DNA of 39,403 bases from Clostridia bacterium (GTDB taxonomy: Bacteria > Bacillota > Clostridia > UBA1212). The stretch covers positions 1 to 39,403 of the forward strand of contig JAGDAX010000169.1 in the NCBI GenBank assembly GCA_017848335.1. Reading direction: 5' to 3'. Below are positions 39,384-39,403 of the stretch, piece after piece; position 1 is the first letter of the stretch, and each line of letters opens with the position of its first letter. Position numbers and translations under genes: made by a program. The notes under the pieces were generated by a model that worked only from the letters and a program-made list of their open reading frames with translations, had not been told where the DNA came from and made no database searches.

Positions 39384-39403
39384 TGCGGAAGCTGATTAAA
39401 GGA

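Overview
The window looks like part of a chromosome of an anaerobic Bacillota (Clostridia-type) bacterium with a moderate G+C core. The evidence is strong GGAGG-type ribosome binding sites, sigma-A promoters with 17-18 bp spacers, and the conserved order dprA-topA-trmFO that is usual in Firmicutes. The genus cannot be read from the sequence. A plasmid or phage origin is unlikely because most genes are housekeeping.

Region 1 (1-3600) is accessory. It holds the start of an AAA ATPase, an unrecognised ORF, an XRE-type regulator, an AT-rich alpha/beta hydrolase carrying an inserted pair of EF-hand/dockerin-like loops, a tRNA-Ser(CGA), and a diverged duplicate of the tRNA 5' half with its upstream DNA. 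Region 2 (3600-11550) carries an Eis-like acetyltransferase with an 18-bp intragenic repeat, a PcrA/UvrD helicase fused to a C-terminal cysteine-containing domain, rplS, an RpiB-like isomerase, dut, and a PlsC-like acyltransferase with a zinc ribbon.

Region 3 (12000-21450) is a tightly packed forward block: yifB/comM-like ATPase and dprA (overlapping TGATG), then topA and trmFO (overlapping TGATG), a membrane-anchored amidase, and proB-proA. Region 4 (21450-30000) has a lone AT-rich ABC exporter. It is followed on the minus strand by prfC, a trigger-factor-like FKBP lipoprotein, a three-part XRE-cupin-AMP-ligase fusion with an operator-like promoter, and a P-loop kinase. Region 5 (30000-39403) has yigZ overlapping convergently with a PAP2 phosphatase, a secreted phosphodiester glycosidase, a ClpP with Asn at the catalytic Asp position, upp, a membrane protein of unknown role, and trpS-citrate synthase.

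The most unusual feature is a pattern rather than one gene. Nine genes (helicase, rpiB-like, dut, proA, P-loop kinase, prfC, glycosidase, upp, the 35.7-kb membrane protein) are followed by short tandem-repeat arrays. Each array has its own sequence and period (10 to 31 bp), and in each the repeat unit resembles the sequence across that gene's stop codon, as if the gene end itself had been duplicated in tandem. Further arrays lie in a divergent promoter region, after citrate synthase, and inside one coding region, where the period is a multiple of three.
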